Source: Paenibacillus athensensis | Lineage (GTDB): Bacteria; Bacillota; Bacilli; Paenibacillales; NBRC-103111 | Direction: 5' to 3' | Assembly (NCBI RefSeq): GCF_004514475.2 | Contig: NZ_MYFO02000004.1 | Location: 248,001 to 312,000, forward strand | DNA length: 64,000 bases | Shown here: piece after piece, positions 35,800-44,300 of the stretch | How the letters are laid out: each line of letters opens with the position of its first letter | How positions within the stretch are numbered: position 1 is the stretch's first letter | The notes under the pieces: generated by a model | Databases searched by the model: none | The model's input: only the letters and a program-made list of their open reading frames with translations | Told to the model about the DNA's origin: nothing | Translations under genes and position numbers: made by a program

Positions 35800-35817
35800 T
35801 TTTTCCCTAGGGAAACT
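35800..35817 (+). promoter_or_regulatory. Candidate MntR operator upstream of mntH
   Basis: TTTTTCCCTAGGGAAACT closely resembles the B. subtilis MntR site (TTTGCCTTAAGGAAACT), a dyad bound by Mn-loaded MntR. A possible -10, TATACT, is at 35871-35876; the -35 is unclear. Confidence 0.65.
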
Positions 35818-35932
35818 TTTTTTCGTACAAACATATTTTTTTACCTGTAGCATAAATTGAAATTGTATAGTATACTGAGCATATGTTTCCGCTGTGCAAC
35901 TTTATTGCTCTTGAGAAAGAAGGCGAATTTCT

Positions 35933-37294
35933 ATGGAACCGGCAGTTCAACCGATTGAATCAAAGCTTCATTCTAAGCAGTCAGGCTGGAGAAGGGCCTC
36001 CGATACGCCGAGCTTGCCGGAGGTGCATCAATCGATGCACGTGCCCAAGAAGGCTGGCTTTTTCCGCAAGCTTCTCGCTTTCGTAGGCCCCGGCTATCTC
36101 GTAGCCGTTGGTTATATGGACCCCGGCAACTGGGCGACAGACCTGGCGGGCGGCTCGCAGTTCGGCTACGCGCTGCTGTCCGTCATTTTGATTTCCAACC
36201 TAATGGCGATTTTGCTGCAGGCGCTTGCCGGACGGCTTGGCATCGTCACAGGTCGCGACTTGGCGCAGGCGTGCCGGGATCATTACAGCAAGCCGGTGGC
36301 AATGGGGCTGTGGCTCCTGTGTGAGCTGGCCATTGCCGCTTGCGATTTGGCCGAAGTGATCGGAGCGGCGATCGCCCTCGATCTGCTGTTCGGCATTCCG
36401 CTTATATACGGCGTCATCCTGACCGCGCTTGACGTTCTGCTCGTGCTGCTGCTGCAAAAACGCGGCTTCCGCTACATTGAAGCTATCGTCATCAGCTTGA
36501 TCGCTCTGATTACGTTTTGTTTTGTTATGGAAATTATTTTCTCTCGTCCGGAAGTGCAGGCCTTATTCGCCGGCTTTATCCCGACAACGGAAATCGTCAC
36601 CAATCCTAACATGCTGTACATCGCGCTTGGCATACTTGGCGCTACCGTCATGCCGCACAATCTGTATTTGCATTCTTCCATCGTCCAGACGCGCAAAATC
36701 GAGCCGACGATCGAAGGCAAACGCGCGGCGATCCGCTTCTCGACGATTGATTCGACCGTTGCTTTGATGCTGGCGTTGTTCGTGAACGCCGCTATCCTGA
36801 TTTTGTCGGCCGCGGCTTTCCATACGAGCGGTCACCAGGAGGTGGCGGAAATTCAGGACGCCTACCAGCTGCTCGGACCGTTGCTCGGCACCGGAGCCGC
36901 CAGCATTTTATTTGGCGTCGCTTTGCTCGCATCCGGGCAGAACTCGACGCTGACCGGAACGCTAGCCGGCCAGATCGTCATGGAAGGCTTCCTCAACATT
37001 CGGCTGACGCCGTGGCTTCGCCGCTTGATCACGCGGCTGATCGCGATTGTTCCGGCTGTGATCGTGATCGGCATCTATGGCGAAAGCGGCGCCACCGATC
37101 TGCTCGTGCTTAGCCAGGTCATCCTGTCGCTCCAGCTTTCCTTTGCCGTCATTCCGCTGGTCAAATTTACGTCCTCGCGCAAAAAAATGGGCGAGCTCGT
37201 CGCGCCCAAATGGATGATTGTTTTAAGCTGGATCGTCGCTGTCATTATCGCGGGTTTGAACGCCTACTTGCTGTACGGCACGCTGTTCAGATAA
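35933..37294 (+). CDS. mntH: Nramp-family Mn2+ transporter MntH
   Basis: A 453-residue Nramp protein with 11 helices. The metal site motifs are intact: [20 protein letters not shown] in helix 1 (D-P-G-N) and [17 protein letters not shown] in helix 6 (M-P-H-N). It imports Mn2+ with protons. The N-terminal cytoplasmic tail of about 40 residues ([20 protein letters not shown]) is normal for Firmicute MntH. The upstream MntR-like box implies repression when manganese is plentiful, the mirror image of the riboswitch-controlled TerC protein earlier in the window. Confidence 0.96.
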   Translation: MEPAVQPIESKLHSKQSGWRRASDTPSLPEVHQSMHVPKKAGFFRKLLAFVGPGYLVAVGYMDPGNWATDLAGGSQFGYALLSVILISNLMAILLQALAGRLGIVTGRDLAQACRDHYSKPVAMGLWLLCELAIAACDLAEVIGAAIALDLLFGIPLIYGVILTALDVLLVLLLQKRGFRYIEAIVISLIALITFCFVMEIIFSRPEVQALFAGFIPTTEIVTNPNMLYIALGILGATVMPHNLYLHSSIVQTRKIEPTIEGKRAAIRFSTIDSTVALMLALFVNAAILILSAAAFHTSGHQEVAEIQDAYQLLGPLLGTGAASILFGVALLASGQNSTLTGTLAGQIVMEGFLNIRLTPWLRRLITRLIAIVPAVIVIGIYGESGATDLLVLSQVILSLQLSFAVIPLVKFTSSRKKMGELVAPKWMIVLSWIVAVIIAGLNAYLLYGTLFR

Positions 37295-37430
37295 TACGGG
37301 CGTAAAATGCCGTTCAACTTTTTTCGCAAATTGAATTTCCCCCTTTTGTTGAAACCTAATCAGTGGTAAGATAAAAGATAGTGTAGAAAAGGCAAGCAGT
37401 CTATACACTCATCGAAGGGGGAAAAGGCTT

Positions 37431-37820
37431 TTGCTAAAGAGAACGCTGGCAGGAATCATTCGCAGTCATGAGCTGACCGGAGATAGAGCAAGAGATCCGC
37501 TGCTGAAAACGAGATATTATAAGCTGCCAAAGGAGCAGGTATGGGAGGAAGTCACGGCGGTCTTGAAGAAAACGCCGGGCTACAGGCTGCTGCACGAGGT
37601 CAAGAACGTCGGCGAGATCGTCGCTGAACGCCGGACGATTCTCGGTCGTACGCAGGACATTACGCTTACCTTGTTTGCGATCAATCCGACGAAAACCGCC
37701 GTGGACATTTATTCCGCTTCGCGCGGCTCGCTGGGTGATTTGGGCTCCAATTACCGCACAATACTCGATATTTTCAAACAGCTAGATCGGAAGCTTAATT
37801 CCTATAAAATAGACGGCTAA
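37431..37820 (+). CDS. DUF1499 family protein
   Basis: A 129-residue soluble protein. RYYKLPKEQVWEEVTAVLKK and DIYSASRGSLGDLGSNYRTI match DUF1499, whose C-terminal SxSRxGxxDxGxNxxRI pattern is conserved. The function is unknown. The start is TTG behind AAGGGGGA. No signal peptide is present, unlike many proteobacterial members. It has its own terminator. Confidence 0.82.
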   Translation: MLKRTLAGIIRSHELTGDRARDPLLKTRYYKLPKEQVWEEVTAVLKKTPGYRLLHEVKNVGEIVAERRTILGRTQDITLTLFAINPTKTAVDIYSASRGSLGDLGSNYRTILDIFKQLDRKLNSYKIDG

Positions 37821-37821
37821 T

Positions 37822-37858
37822 AAAAACAGCAGGGAAGCCAGGCCTCCTTGCTGTTTTT
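37822..37858 (+). terminator. Terminator after the DUF1499 gene
   Basis: AAAAACAGCA / TGCTGTTTTT, with GGA-GCC and GGC-TCC pairs in the upper stem; it serves both converging genes. Confidence 0.8.
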
Positions 37859-37885
37859 GTATTTTCTATGCAGGTTGCGGAAAAA

Positions 37886-38404
37886 TTACAGGAGCGCCTT
37901 CACAGCAGCGACAGCCGCTTCGTAGTTCGGATGCTCGGTCATTTCGCCCAAATACTCGACGTATTGGATCGTGTCGTTGGCATCGATGACGAAAATCGAA
38001 CGCATGTCGAGCTGGATTTCCTTGATCAGCACGCCGTACGCCTCGCCGAACGACTTCGTTTTGTAGTCGGACAGCGTAACAACCTTGTCGATGCCTGCTG
38101 CGCCGCACCAGCGGGATTGCGCAAACGGCAGGTCGACGCTGATCGTCAGAATAGCTACGTTCTCGCCGAGACCGGCGGCTTCTTCGTTGAAACGGCGAGT
38201 TTGCGCATCGCAAACGCCTGTATCCAAAGAAGGAACGACGCTGATCAGTTTTACTTTGCCGGCATAGTCCGACAGAGATACAGTGTTCATCAGATCTTTG
38301 TTAACGGTGAAATCAGGAGCTTTGTCGCCAGCTTTGAGCTCGGGGCCGATCAGCGTGATCGGGTTGCCTTTCAAAGTCGCAACGCCTGTACGTTCTTGTG
38401 CCAT
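37886..38404 (-). CDS. tpx: Thiol peroxidase Tpx (atypical 2-Cys peroxiredoxin)
   Basis: A 172-residue peroxiredoxin. The peroxidatic cysteine is in SVVPSLDTGVCDAQTRRFNE and the resolving cysteine in RWCGAAG, the arrangement of Tpx. FTVNKDLMNTVSLSDYAGKV and IFVIDANDTIQYVEYLGEMT are further family blocks. It reduces peroxides using thioredoxin. AAGGAGG is eleven bases before the ATG. It diverges from a LysR gene. Confidence 0.96.
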   Translation of the reverse strand: MAQERTGVATLKGNPITLIGPELKAGDKAPDFTVNKDLMNTVSLSDYAGKVKLISVVPSLDTGVCDAQTRRFNEEAAGLGENVAILTISVDLPFAQSRWCGAAGIDKVVTLSDYKTKSFGEAYGVLIKEIQLDMRSIFVIDANDTIQYVEYLGEMTEHPNYEAAVAAVKALL

Positions 38405-38546
38405 GATTCGTAGTTCCTCCTTTATTTTCCATAAAACTTGGTAATCCTATTCATTATAAACTTTTTGCAGATCGCTTGTCCAATCGTTTCAGGCTCGTTA
38501 TAATAGAAGGCTGGATCAGCAAAACAAGCGGGCCGGAGGCGTTCGT

Positions 38547-39440
38547 GTGGAATTAAGACAATTGCAATATTTTGTAAAAGTTGCTCGCAAGCAGCATGTC
38601 ACGCAAGCCGCCGAAGAGCTGCGCGTCGCGCAATCGGCGGTCAGCCGGCAAATTCATTTGCTGGAGGAGGAGCTGGGGGTGCAGCTGTTTGTGCAAAAAG
38701 GGCGCAACCTGCATCTGACCTCAGTCGGCCGGCTGCTGCTCAGTCGAGTGGAAGGCATTCTGACCGATCTGGAGCGGGCAGTGAACGAGATTCACGAATT
38801 TCTCGATCCCGAGGCGGGAGAAATCCGCATCGGCTTTCCGCACAGCCTGGTGATTAATCTGCTGCCTTCTGTGGTAGCGGCTTTCAAGAAGGATCATCCG
38901 AACGTGAAGTTCCGATTGCGGCAAGGTACATATAACAGCCTGATTCGCGATGTGACCAAGGGTGAAATCGACCTGGCGTTTATTTCGCCATTTCCGGAAT
39001 CGCACGAGCATGTGACGGGAGAAACGCTGCTAACTGAAGAAATGTTTGCGATTCTGCCAAGCAATCACGTGCTGGCGGATTACAACTCGATTCGGCTGGA
39101 GCAGCTCCGGCACGAGCCGTTCGTCATGTTCAGCGAGGAGTATACGCTGCGCGCCATCGTCATGGATGCGTGCTTGAAGGCCGGCTTCGTGCCCAAGATT
39201 GAATTCGAGGGCGAAGAGACCGATACGATCCGCGGTTTGGTTGCAGCGGGCATGGGCGTCAGCCTGCTTCCGGGAATGGCGTTAACCGAAGGCGGACTGC
39301 TGCAGCCGGCCAAGGTCAGACTGACGGAGCCGCAGGTGACGCGCACAGTTGGGCTGATTCGGCGCGGCGGCGAGCAGTTGCCGCTGGTGGCCGAAGTGTT
39401 CCGCCGTTTTTTGCTCGAATATTTTCATTGCTCGCGATAA
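38547..39440 (+). CDS. LysR family regulator
   Basis: A 297-residue regulator with N-terminal winged HTH (MELRQLQYFVKVARKQHVTQ, then AAEELRVAQSAVSRQI) and a periplasmic-binding-like effector domain with IRIGFPHSLVINLLPSVVAA. It resembles the GltC/YofA branch. The start is GTG with GGAGGC six bases upstream. The divergent neighbour is tpx with 142 bases between, so tpx or its own gene is a possible target. The co-inducer is unknown. Confidence 0.92.
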   Translation: MELRQLQYFVKVARKQHVTQAAEELRVAQSAVSRQIHLLEEELGVQLFVQKGRNLHLTSVGRLLLSRVEGILTDLERAVNEIHEFLDPEAGEIRIGFPHSLVINLLPSVVAAFKKDHPNVKFRLRQGTYNSLIRDVTKGEIDLAFISPFPESHEHVTGETLLTEEMFAILPSNHVLADYNSIRLEQLRHEPFVMFSEEYTLRAIVMDACLKAGFVPKIEFEGEETDTIRGLVAAGMGVSLLPGMALTEGGLLQPAKVRLTEPQVTRTVGLIRRGGEQLPLVAEVFRRFLLEYFHCSR

Positions 39441-39472
39441 TGAATGTAGCCTTGCTTATGGCTTATCGCAAA

Positions 39473-39520
39473 AAAAGCTTCCCATTGCATCCGGGTATCC
39501 GGAGCAGCGGGAAGCTTTTT
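39473..39520. terminator. Bidirectional terminator between LysR and yugP
   Basis: AAAAAGCTTCCC and GGGAAGCTTTTT pair across a 26-base loop with inner complementarity; A and T tracts flank both sides. Confidence 0.85.
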
Positions 39521-39536
39521 GTTTATGGCGGCGTCA

Positions 39537-40226
39537 TCAGTCGTTGCTGCGGCCGTTGAAGATCAAGACATATTTGAGCAGCTGCAGAACGGAAATCAGC
39601 GCAGCGGCGACATAGGTTAATGCAGCGGCATTCAGTACCTTGGCGACGCCGTGTTCTTCCTGGCTCGAAATGAAGCCGGCTTGCACCATTGCCGTGCGGG
39701 CCCGGGCGCTGGCGTTAAATTCAACGGGCAGCGTGACGAGCTGGAAAGCGACGGCGGCGGAGAAGAACAAGATGCCGAGCAGCAGCAGCCACGAGAATTG
39801 CTGGAATACAAAGCCGGCAATCAGCAGCAGCGGGGCGACGCCGGAAGCGAAGTTGACGACCGGGAACATGTAGTGGCGGGCGACGAGCATCGGATAGCGC
39901 ATTTTGTGCTGGATGGCGTGGCCGACCTCATGGCAGGCAACCGCGATTGCAGCAATCGAGCTTTGACCAAACACGGGCTCGGACAACCTCACTGTGCGGG
40001 AGACCGGGTCGTAATGATCGCTTAGCGCGCCAGGCACACTTTCGATGCGGACATCGTAGAGACCGTTGCTGTCCAGCAGCCGTCGGGCCGCCTGGGCTCC
40101 GGTCATTCGCGAAGCAGCAGGAACCTCCGACCAGCGGTTGAAGGTGCCACGGACGCGGAAGGACGCCCATAGGGATACGCCAAACGCAATCAGAATCAGA
40201 AAGTCGACCGGATGAAAATAAAACAT
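39537..40226 (-). CDS. yugP: YugP-like zinc metallopeptidase
   Basis: A 229-residue membrane protein of the YugP/DUF1043-like peptidase group (COG2738). The zinc motif is HEVGH in IAVACHEVGHAIQHKMRYPM, followed by three or four helices. VPAASRMTGAQAARRLLDSN and DHYDPVSRTVRLSEPVFGQS are family blocks. It is a predicted integral membrane protease with unknown substrates. GGAGG lies about ten bases before the ATG. The MerR gene is 21 bases upstream on the same strand, so the two are likely co-transcribed. Confidence 0.93.
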   Translation of the reverse strand: MFYFHPVDFLILIAFGVSLWASFRVRGTFNRWSEVPAASRMTGAQAARRLLDSNGLYDVRIESVPGALSDHYDPVSRTVRLSEPVFGQSSIAAIAVACHEVGHAIQHKMRYPMLVARHYMFPVVNFASGVAPLLLIAGFVFQQFSWLLLLGILFFSAAVAFQLVTLPVEFNASARARTAMVQAGFISSQEEHGVAKVLNAAALTYVAAALISVLQLLKYVLIFNGRSND

Positions 40227-40247
40227 CTCGAACTGCCTCCATTCGGA

Positions 40248-40688
40248 TTAAGTAAAAGGACCTTTCCCGAGGAGATACAACAGCGCTTCGATGCAGGCCG
40301 CGGTGGGCTGAGTCAAAATTTTGTACAGCTTCTTTAATTGATTGGGCTTGAGCTGCTGGATCAGCGGGCCGATTTCTTTGGCTTCCTTGACCAGCTCCTC
40401 AATATGAAGCTGCAAAGATGTCAGCTTATCTGTCACGACATCATCGCGGGAAATTTTGCTCCACTGCCGAAGATTCGCTTTGATTTCCTCAAGCGTATAT
40501 TTATCCTTTTTCATGCTTTCAATACGCTTCAGCCGCGCCAGGGTTTCATCGCTGTAAAGCCGATAATTTGTGTCCGAACGTTTTTCGGGCTCCAGCAAAC
40601 CGAGCTTGGTGTAATAATCAATGGTTCGGGTGCTGACATCGGCCAGGCTGGCCAGCTCTCCGATTTTATACAGCTTCGTTTCGTCCAT
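40248..40688 (-). CDS. MerR family regulator
   Basis: A 146-residue regulator. The MerR HTH is KLYKIGELASLADVSTRTID, followed by YYTKLGLLEPEKRSDTNYRL, and a coiled dimerisation helix from about residue 75. No effector-binding cysteine cluster is present, so it is not a classical metal sensor. AAGGTG is six bases before the ATG at 40688. It is the first gene of a probable merR-yugP operon. A perfect 13-bp palindrome covers its promoter -10. Confidence 0.92.
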   Translation of the reverse strand: MDETKLYKIGELASLADVSTRTIDYYTKLGLLEPEKRSDTNYRLYSDETLARLKRIESMKKDKYTLEEIKANLRQWSKISRDDVVTDKLTSLQLHIEELVKEAKEIGPLIQQLKPNQLKKLYKILTQPTAACIEALLYLLGKGPFT

Positions 40689-40735
40689 TGCAATCACCTT
40701 CTACTCTTATATGTATGTATGGAACACCTCTATAG

Positions 40736-40769
40736 AAGTATGATACTTGATTCAAAAGTGTACAGTCAA
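40736..40769 (-). promoter_or_regulatory. merR-yugP promoter with palindromic operator
   Basis: Minus strand TTGACT (40764-40769), 18-base spacer, TATCAT (40740-40745). The perfect dyad AAGTATGATACTT (40736-40748) overlaps the -10, a plausible autoregulatory site. Confidence 0.6.
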
Positions 40770-40838
40770 ACGTTATGCTTGTCCAAATTCCCGTACGGAC
40801 AGGTTTGTTAAGGAAGAAATGTTGACACAGAATCAAAT

Positions 40839-40896
40839 CTGACATCCCAAACACGAATTATTCGAGTTTGATGTCAGGTTATTTTTCGTTTTTTTC
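40839..40896 (+). terminator. Orphan terminator-like hairpin upstream of the amt promoter
   Basis: CTGACATC-CAAAC-CGAA pairs with TTCG-GTTTG-ATGTCAG in a stem of about 17 bp, followed by GTTATTTTTCGTTTTTTT. No plus-strand gene ends nearby, so it may end an unannotated short RNA or insulate amt. Confidence 0.6.
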
Positions 40897-40917
40897 TAAT
40901 TCCTCGTGAAAAAGCTA

Positions 40918-40984
40918 TTGTCAAACCGGATGTTCCTGTATATAATGACATTAAGAATTTCATTGCATGTTATAAAAACTAACA
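40918..40984 (+). promoter_or_regulatory. amt promoter with GlnR/TnrA box
   Basis: TTGTCA (40918-40923), 17-base spacer, TATAAT (40941-40946). Downstream, TGTTATAAAAACTAACA (40968-40984) matches the TGTNA-N7-TNACA consensus of GlnR/TnrA exactly. A site about 15 bases after the start of transcription favours repression, presumably by GlnR when nitrogen is sufficient. Confidence 0.82.
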
Positions 40985-41001
40985 TTAAAGGAAGTGGTCG
41001 T

Positions 41002-42384
41002 GTGGTTAAGAAGTTTTTATTCGCTTTTGGGGTACTCGCCCTGCTGTTCCCGACATTGGCATTCGCCGATGACGCGACGCCGTCGCAGCTTACTGGAGCC
41101 ATTGACGCGGTATGGGTCATGCTCGCCGCGATTCTCGTTATCTTCATGCAAGCGGGCTTCGCCCTGCTGGAAGCGGGCTCGACCCGGATGAAGAACGCCG
41201 GACACGTTGCCGGCAAAACGATTCTGACCTTCGGTATTTGCGCCATCGCCTTCTGGGCGGTTGGCTTCGGCTTCGCCTTTGGCGACGGCAACAGCTTCTT
41301 CGGTACTACCGGGTTTTTCGTCTCCGGTCTTGAGGAGCAAGCGAAATCGGCCTTCTCGGCGCTGTCCTTCTCCGATGTGCCCATCGGCATCAAGTTCCTG
41401 TTCCAATTGGCGTTTGCCGGCGTATCGCTCGCTATCGCCTGGGGCGGCTTCGCAGAACGCGCCAAGCTGCCGGTTTACTTTATCTTCGGTATTTTGTTCA
41501 CGGTTGTGATTTATCCGATCGTTGCTCACTGGGTATGGGGCGGCGGCTGGTTGGCCGAGCTGAAAATGCAGGACTTCGCCGGCTCGACGGTCGTTCACTT
41601 GCAAGGTGCTACAGCGGCTCTCGTGGCCACAATTCTTTTAAAACCGCGTATCGGCAAGTATAATAAGGATAAAACAGTCAATCTGATCCCTGGTCACAAC
41701 CAAGTGCTTTCCGTACTCGGCGTCATCATTCTCTGGATCGGCTGGTTCGGCTTTAACCCAGGCAGCACGCTGAGCGCAATGGGCGACGGCTTCTTCGGCT
41801 ACATTGCACTCACCACGAACATGGCTGCTGCTGCAGGCGCGGTCGCTGCCTTGGTCGTATCGTGGATGTATTTCGGCAAAGCCGACATTCCAAGCATGCT
41901 CAACGGCGTACTCGCCGCACTTGTTGCCATTACTGCATCTTGCGCATTCGTAGATACTTGGGCCGCCATCGTGATCGGCGCCGTTGCTGGTATCGTTACC
42001 TTCTTCACGGCTCAATGGTTTGAAAAAGCCGGTATCGACGATCCGGTATACGCCTTCTCCGTACACGGCATCGCCGGTATCTGGGGAACGCTGTCCACAG
42101 GCTTGTTCGCAACGCCGGAGCTGGCCGAGAAGGTCGGCGTAGGTCAAGCGGGTCTGTTCTATGGCGGCGGCTGGCACCAGCTCGGCGTGCAAGCGCTCGG
42201 CGTATTCGGCGCACTGGCTTTCGTGCTCGTGCTTTCCTTCATTATCCTTGGCGCGCTGAAAGCGACGATTGGTCTGCGCGTGACGGAAGAAGAAGAAATC
42301 ATCGGTCTGGACTTGTCGGAGCACGGTTCCTACGGTTATCCGGAGCAAATGAAAAAAGCGGGCCAAAACAGCGTATCCCTATAA
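41002..42384 (+). CDS. amt: Ammonium transporter, Amt family
   Basis: About 460 residues. The signal-like N-terminus MVKKFLFAFGVLALLFPTLA is followed by eleven helices. Amt signatures are FMQAGFALLEAGSTRMKNAG, VHLQGATAALVATILL with the pore histidine, and VHGIAGIWGTLSTGLFA with the second histidine. It conducts ammonium when external nitrogen is low. The start is GTG with AAGGA nine bases upstream. No glnK/glnB gene follows; instead a GlnD-like gene and an exonuclease gene are downstream. Confidence 0.96.
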   Translation: MVKKFLFAFGVLALLFPTLAFADDATPSQLTGAIDAVWVMLAAILVIFMQAGFALLEAGSTRMKNAGHVAGKTILTFGICAIAFWAVGFGFAFGDGNSFFGTTGFFVSGLEEQAKSAFSALSFSDVPIGIKFLFQLAFAGVSLAIAWGGFAERAKLPVYFIFGILFTVVIYPIVAHWVWGGGWLAELKMQDFAGSTVVHLQGATAALVATILLKPRIGKYNKDKTVNLIPGHNQVLSVLGVIILWIGWFGFNPGSTLSAMGDGFFGYIALTTNMAAAAGAVAALVVSWMYFGKADIPSMLNGVLAALVAITASCAFVDTWAAIVIGAVAGIVTFFTAQWFEKAGIDDPVYAFSVHGIAGIWGTLSTGLFATPELAEKVGVGQAGLFYGGGWHQLGVQALGVFGALAFVLVLSFIILGALKATIGLRVTEEEEIIGLDLSEHGSYGYPEQMKKAGQNSVSL

Positions 42385-42428
42385 AGAATCAAGCAGATTG
42401 ATCAGCATACAAGCGAAGGAGATGCCCC

Positions 42429-43514
42429 ATGAACCATCTCTCAATGGAACAGATTCTGGCGCGCATTACGCAATCGGAGCGATTCGACGAGATGCGGATG
42501 ATCCGGGATCAGGTACATGAGATGCTTCGTGAGCATCTCCTTTTCGCCCATTCGCTCGGGCTTAGCCGCGACATCAATCGGATTCACGATGCCTTGATCC
42601 ATCGTGCGGCTGCTTTGACCGAGGCGGAGCTTGCGCGGGAAGGGCGGAGTTGTCCGCCAGTCCGTTTTGCCTTGATGCTGTTTGGCAGCGGAGGCCGGTG
42701 CGAGCAGACGTTATGGAGCGATCAGGACAACGGCTTTATTTACGAGGATGTGCCGGAAGAAGAGCGGGAAGAAGTGGAGTCTTATTTTGCCGAGTTTGTC
42801 GGTCGTCTGCTCAGCGGACTGGAGGCGCTTGGCTACCCGCCCTGTGAAGGCAATGTCGTCGCCAACAATCCGCAATGGCGCAAGCCGGTATCGGCTTATA
42901 TCGCTATGGCGCTGGATTGGCTGGCGGAGCCCAATTGGGAGAATATGCGCTATCTGCTGATTATGGCCGATATGCGCTGCATCTACGGGGAACCGGAGCT
43001 GGTCGAACGGCTGCGCGGCGCGGTACTGGCGTATGTACGCGAGCATGTGTCTGTCTTGCAGCAGCTATTGTCCAATACGCTGCACCACAAAATATCGCTT
43101 GGCGTTTTCGGTCACCTGATTACCGAACGGTACGGGGAGGATGCCGGGGGCTTTGATGTCAAATACGGGGCGTATATCCCGATTGTCAATGGCATTCGGC
43201 TGTTGGCGATTCAAGAAGGCATTGCTGAATCTACGACGCTGCGGCGGCTGGAGGGGCTGGTCGCTGCGGGGGTATTAGGCGCAGCCGAAGCGCAGACGTG
43301 GCGACAGGCTTTTGAAATCGCCTTGAAGCATCGCGATATGACGCCTTTTACCATAGACAACGGCATGTATACGACGCGCAGCAAGCTCAGCGCCGAGCAA
43401 TTGACGCGCGAGCTGAAGCAGGAGCTTAAATTTTGTTTGCGCGCGGGCATGGAGCTGCAAAAATTTGTCCGCAAATCGGTGGAAGCGAAGCTGCATCAGA
43501 GAGAAAAAGGTTAG
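42429..43514 (+). CDS. GlnD-like nucleotidyltransferase (DUF294 family)
   Basis: A 361-residue protein. The nucleotidyltransferase signature is LFGSGGRCEQTLWSDQDNGF, with G-S and D-x-D metal ligands as in GlnD and DUF294 proteins. The C-terminal DUF294_C-like helical domain (TERYGEDAGGFDVKYGAYIP; IVNGIRLLAIQ) is complete. The HD and ACT domains of true GlnD are absent. A role in modifying a PII-like protein or another nitrogen-status target is suggested by its place 44 bases after amt, but it is inference. Confidence 0.9.
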   Translation: MNHLSMEQILARITQSERFDEMRMIRDQVHEMLREHLLFAHSLGLSRDINRIHDALIHRAAALTEAELAREGRSCPPVRFALMLFGSGGRCEQTLWSDQDNGFIYEDVPEEEREEVESYFAEFVGRLLSGLEALGYPPCEGNVVANNPQWRKPVSAYIAMALDWLAEPNWENMRYLLIMADMRCIYGEPELVERLRGAVLAYVREHVSVLQQLLSNTLHHKISLGVFGHLITERYGEDAGGFDVKYGAYIPIVNGIRLLAIQEGIAESTTLRRLEGLVAAGVLGAAEAQTWRQAFEIALKHRDMTPFTIDNGMYTTRSKLSAEQLTRELKQELKFCLRAGMELQKFVRKSVEAKLHQREKG

Positions 43515-43565
43515 GGAATCGGGGAGAAGGAACGGTCGGATTTCAGAGATGAGGTGACTTGCATC

Positions 43566-44300
43566 ATGAAAGACATGCGTCCGGGAGGTCGGATGTGGCA
43601 GCTCTACAAAATGGGCGGCATCACGCCCGCCATTACGTCCATGTTTGATGTTCAAAGCGCGCAGCAAATGGCTTTCATTCGCTCGATGCTCAAGGAGCAG
43701 CGTAAAAATTCCCTGTACGATATTCCGCTGCATTCGATGGAGCTTGTCGTCTTTGATCTGGAAACGACCGGATTCTCTCCTTATAATGGAGACGAAATTG
43801 TTTCGTTCGGCGCGGTATCCGTCGTTGGCGGCGATGTGCAATACGATCATACGTATTACAGTGTCGTGAATCCCAAGCGCAAAATTCCCGAAGAAATCGT
43901 GGAATTGACCGGCATTACGAATGAAATGGCTGCCGGCGCGCCCGATTTGATTCAGGTGCTGCGCGAGTTTCTGGAGTTTGTGCAGCAGAAGGTGCTGGTG
44001 GCCCATGCGACCGGCCACGACAAAAACTTTTTGAATGCGGCTTTATGGAAAACGTCCAAGGTGAGCTTGTCGCACCGGGTCATGGATACGATGATGATTG
44101 CCAAGTGGCTGATGCCCAAGCGGAAAAACTACAGTCTGGACGCGTTGCTTGATGAATACGGCATTCCCGTCACCCAGCGCCACCATGCGCTGGAGGATTC
44201 GCTGATGACGGCCAGGCTATGGTCTTGCTTTATGAAGGAAATTCAATCAAGACAGGTCGATACACTGGGCGACCTGTACGCGCTGTTGAGCCATCACTGA
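43566..44300 (+). CDS. DnaQ-like 3'-5' exonuclease domain protein
   Basis: About 244 residues. The DEDDh exonuclease motifs are ExoI VVFDLETTGF, ExoII LVAHATGHDKNFL, and ExoIII HHALEDSLMTARL. The N-terminal 60 residues (MRPGGRMWQLYKMGGITPAI) are an extra helical region. It could act on nucleic acid 3' ends; DnaQ-type proteins next to DUF294 proteins recur in other phyla, function unknown. The ATG at 43566 follows GAGGTGA by eight bases. Its stop overlaps the converging peptidase gene by 7 bases. Confidence 0.9.
   Translation: MKDMRPGGRMWQLYKMGGITPAITSMFDVQSAQQMAFIRSMLKEQRKNSLYDIPLHSMELVVFDLETTGFSPYNGDEIVSFGAVSVVGGDVQYDHTYYSVVNPKRKIPEEIVELTGITNEMAAGAPDLIQVLREFLEFVQQKVLVAHATGHDKNFLNAALWKTSKVSLSHRVMDTMMIAKWLMPKRKNYSLDALLDEYGIPVTQRHHALEDSLMTARLWSCFMKEIQSRQVDTLGDLYALLSHH

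Noticed and set aside
40801-40830. GlnR/TnrA box at TGTTAAGG...TTGACA
   Set aside because: The half sites are too far apart; the exact 17-bp match at 40968-40984 is the credible site.
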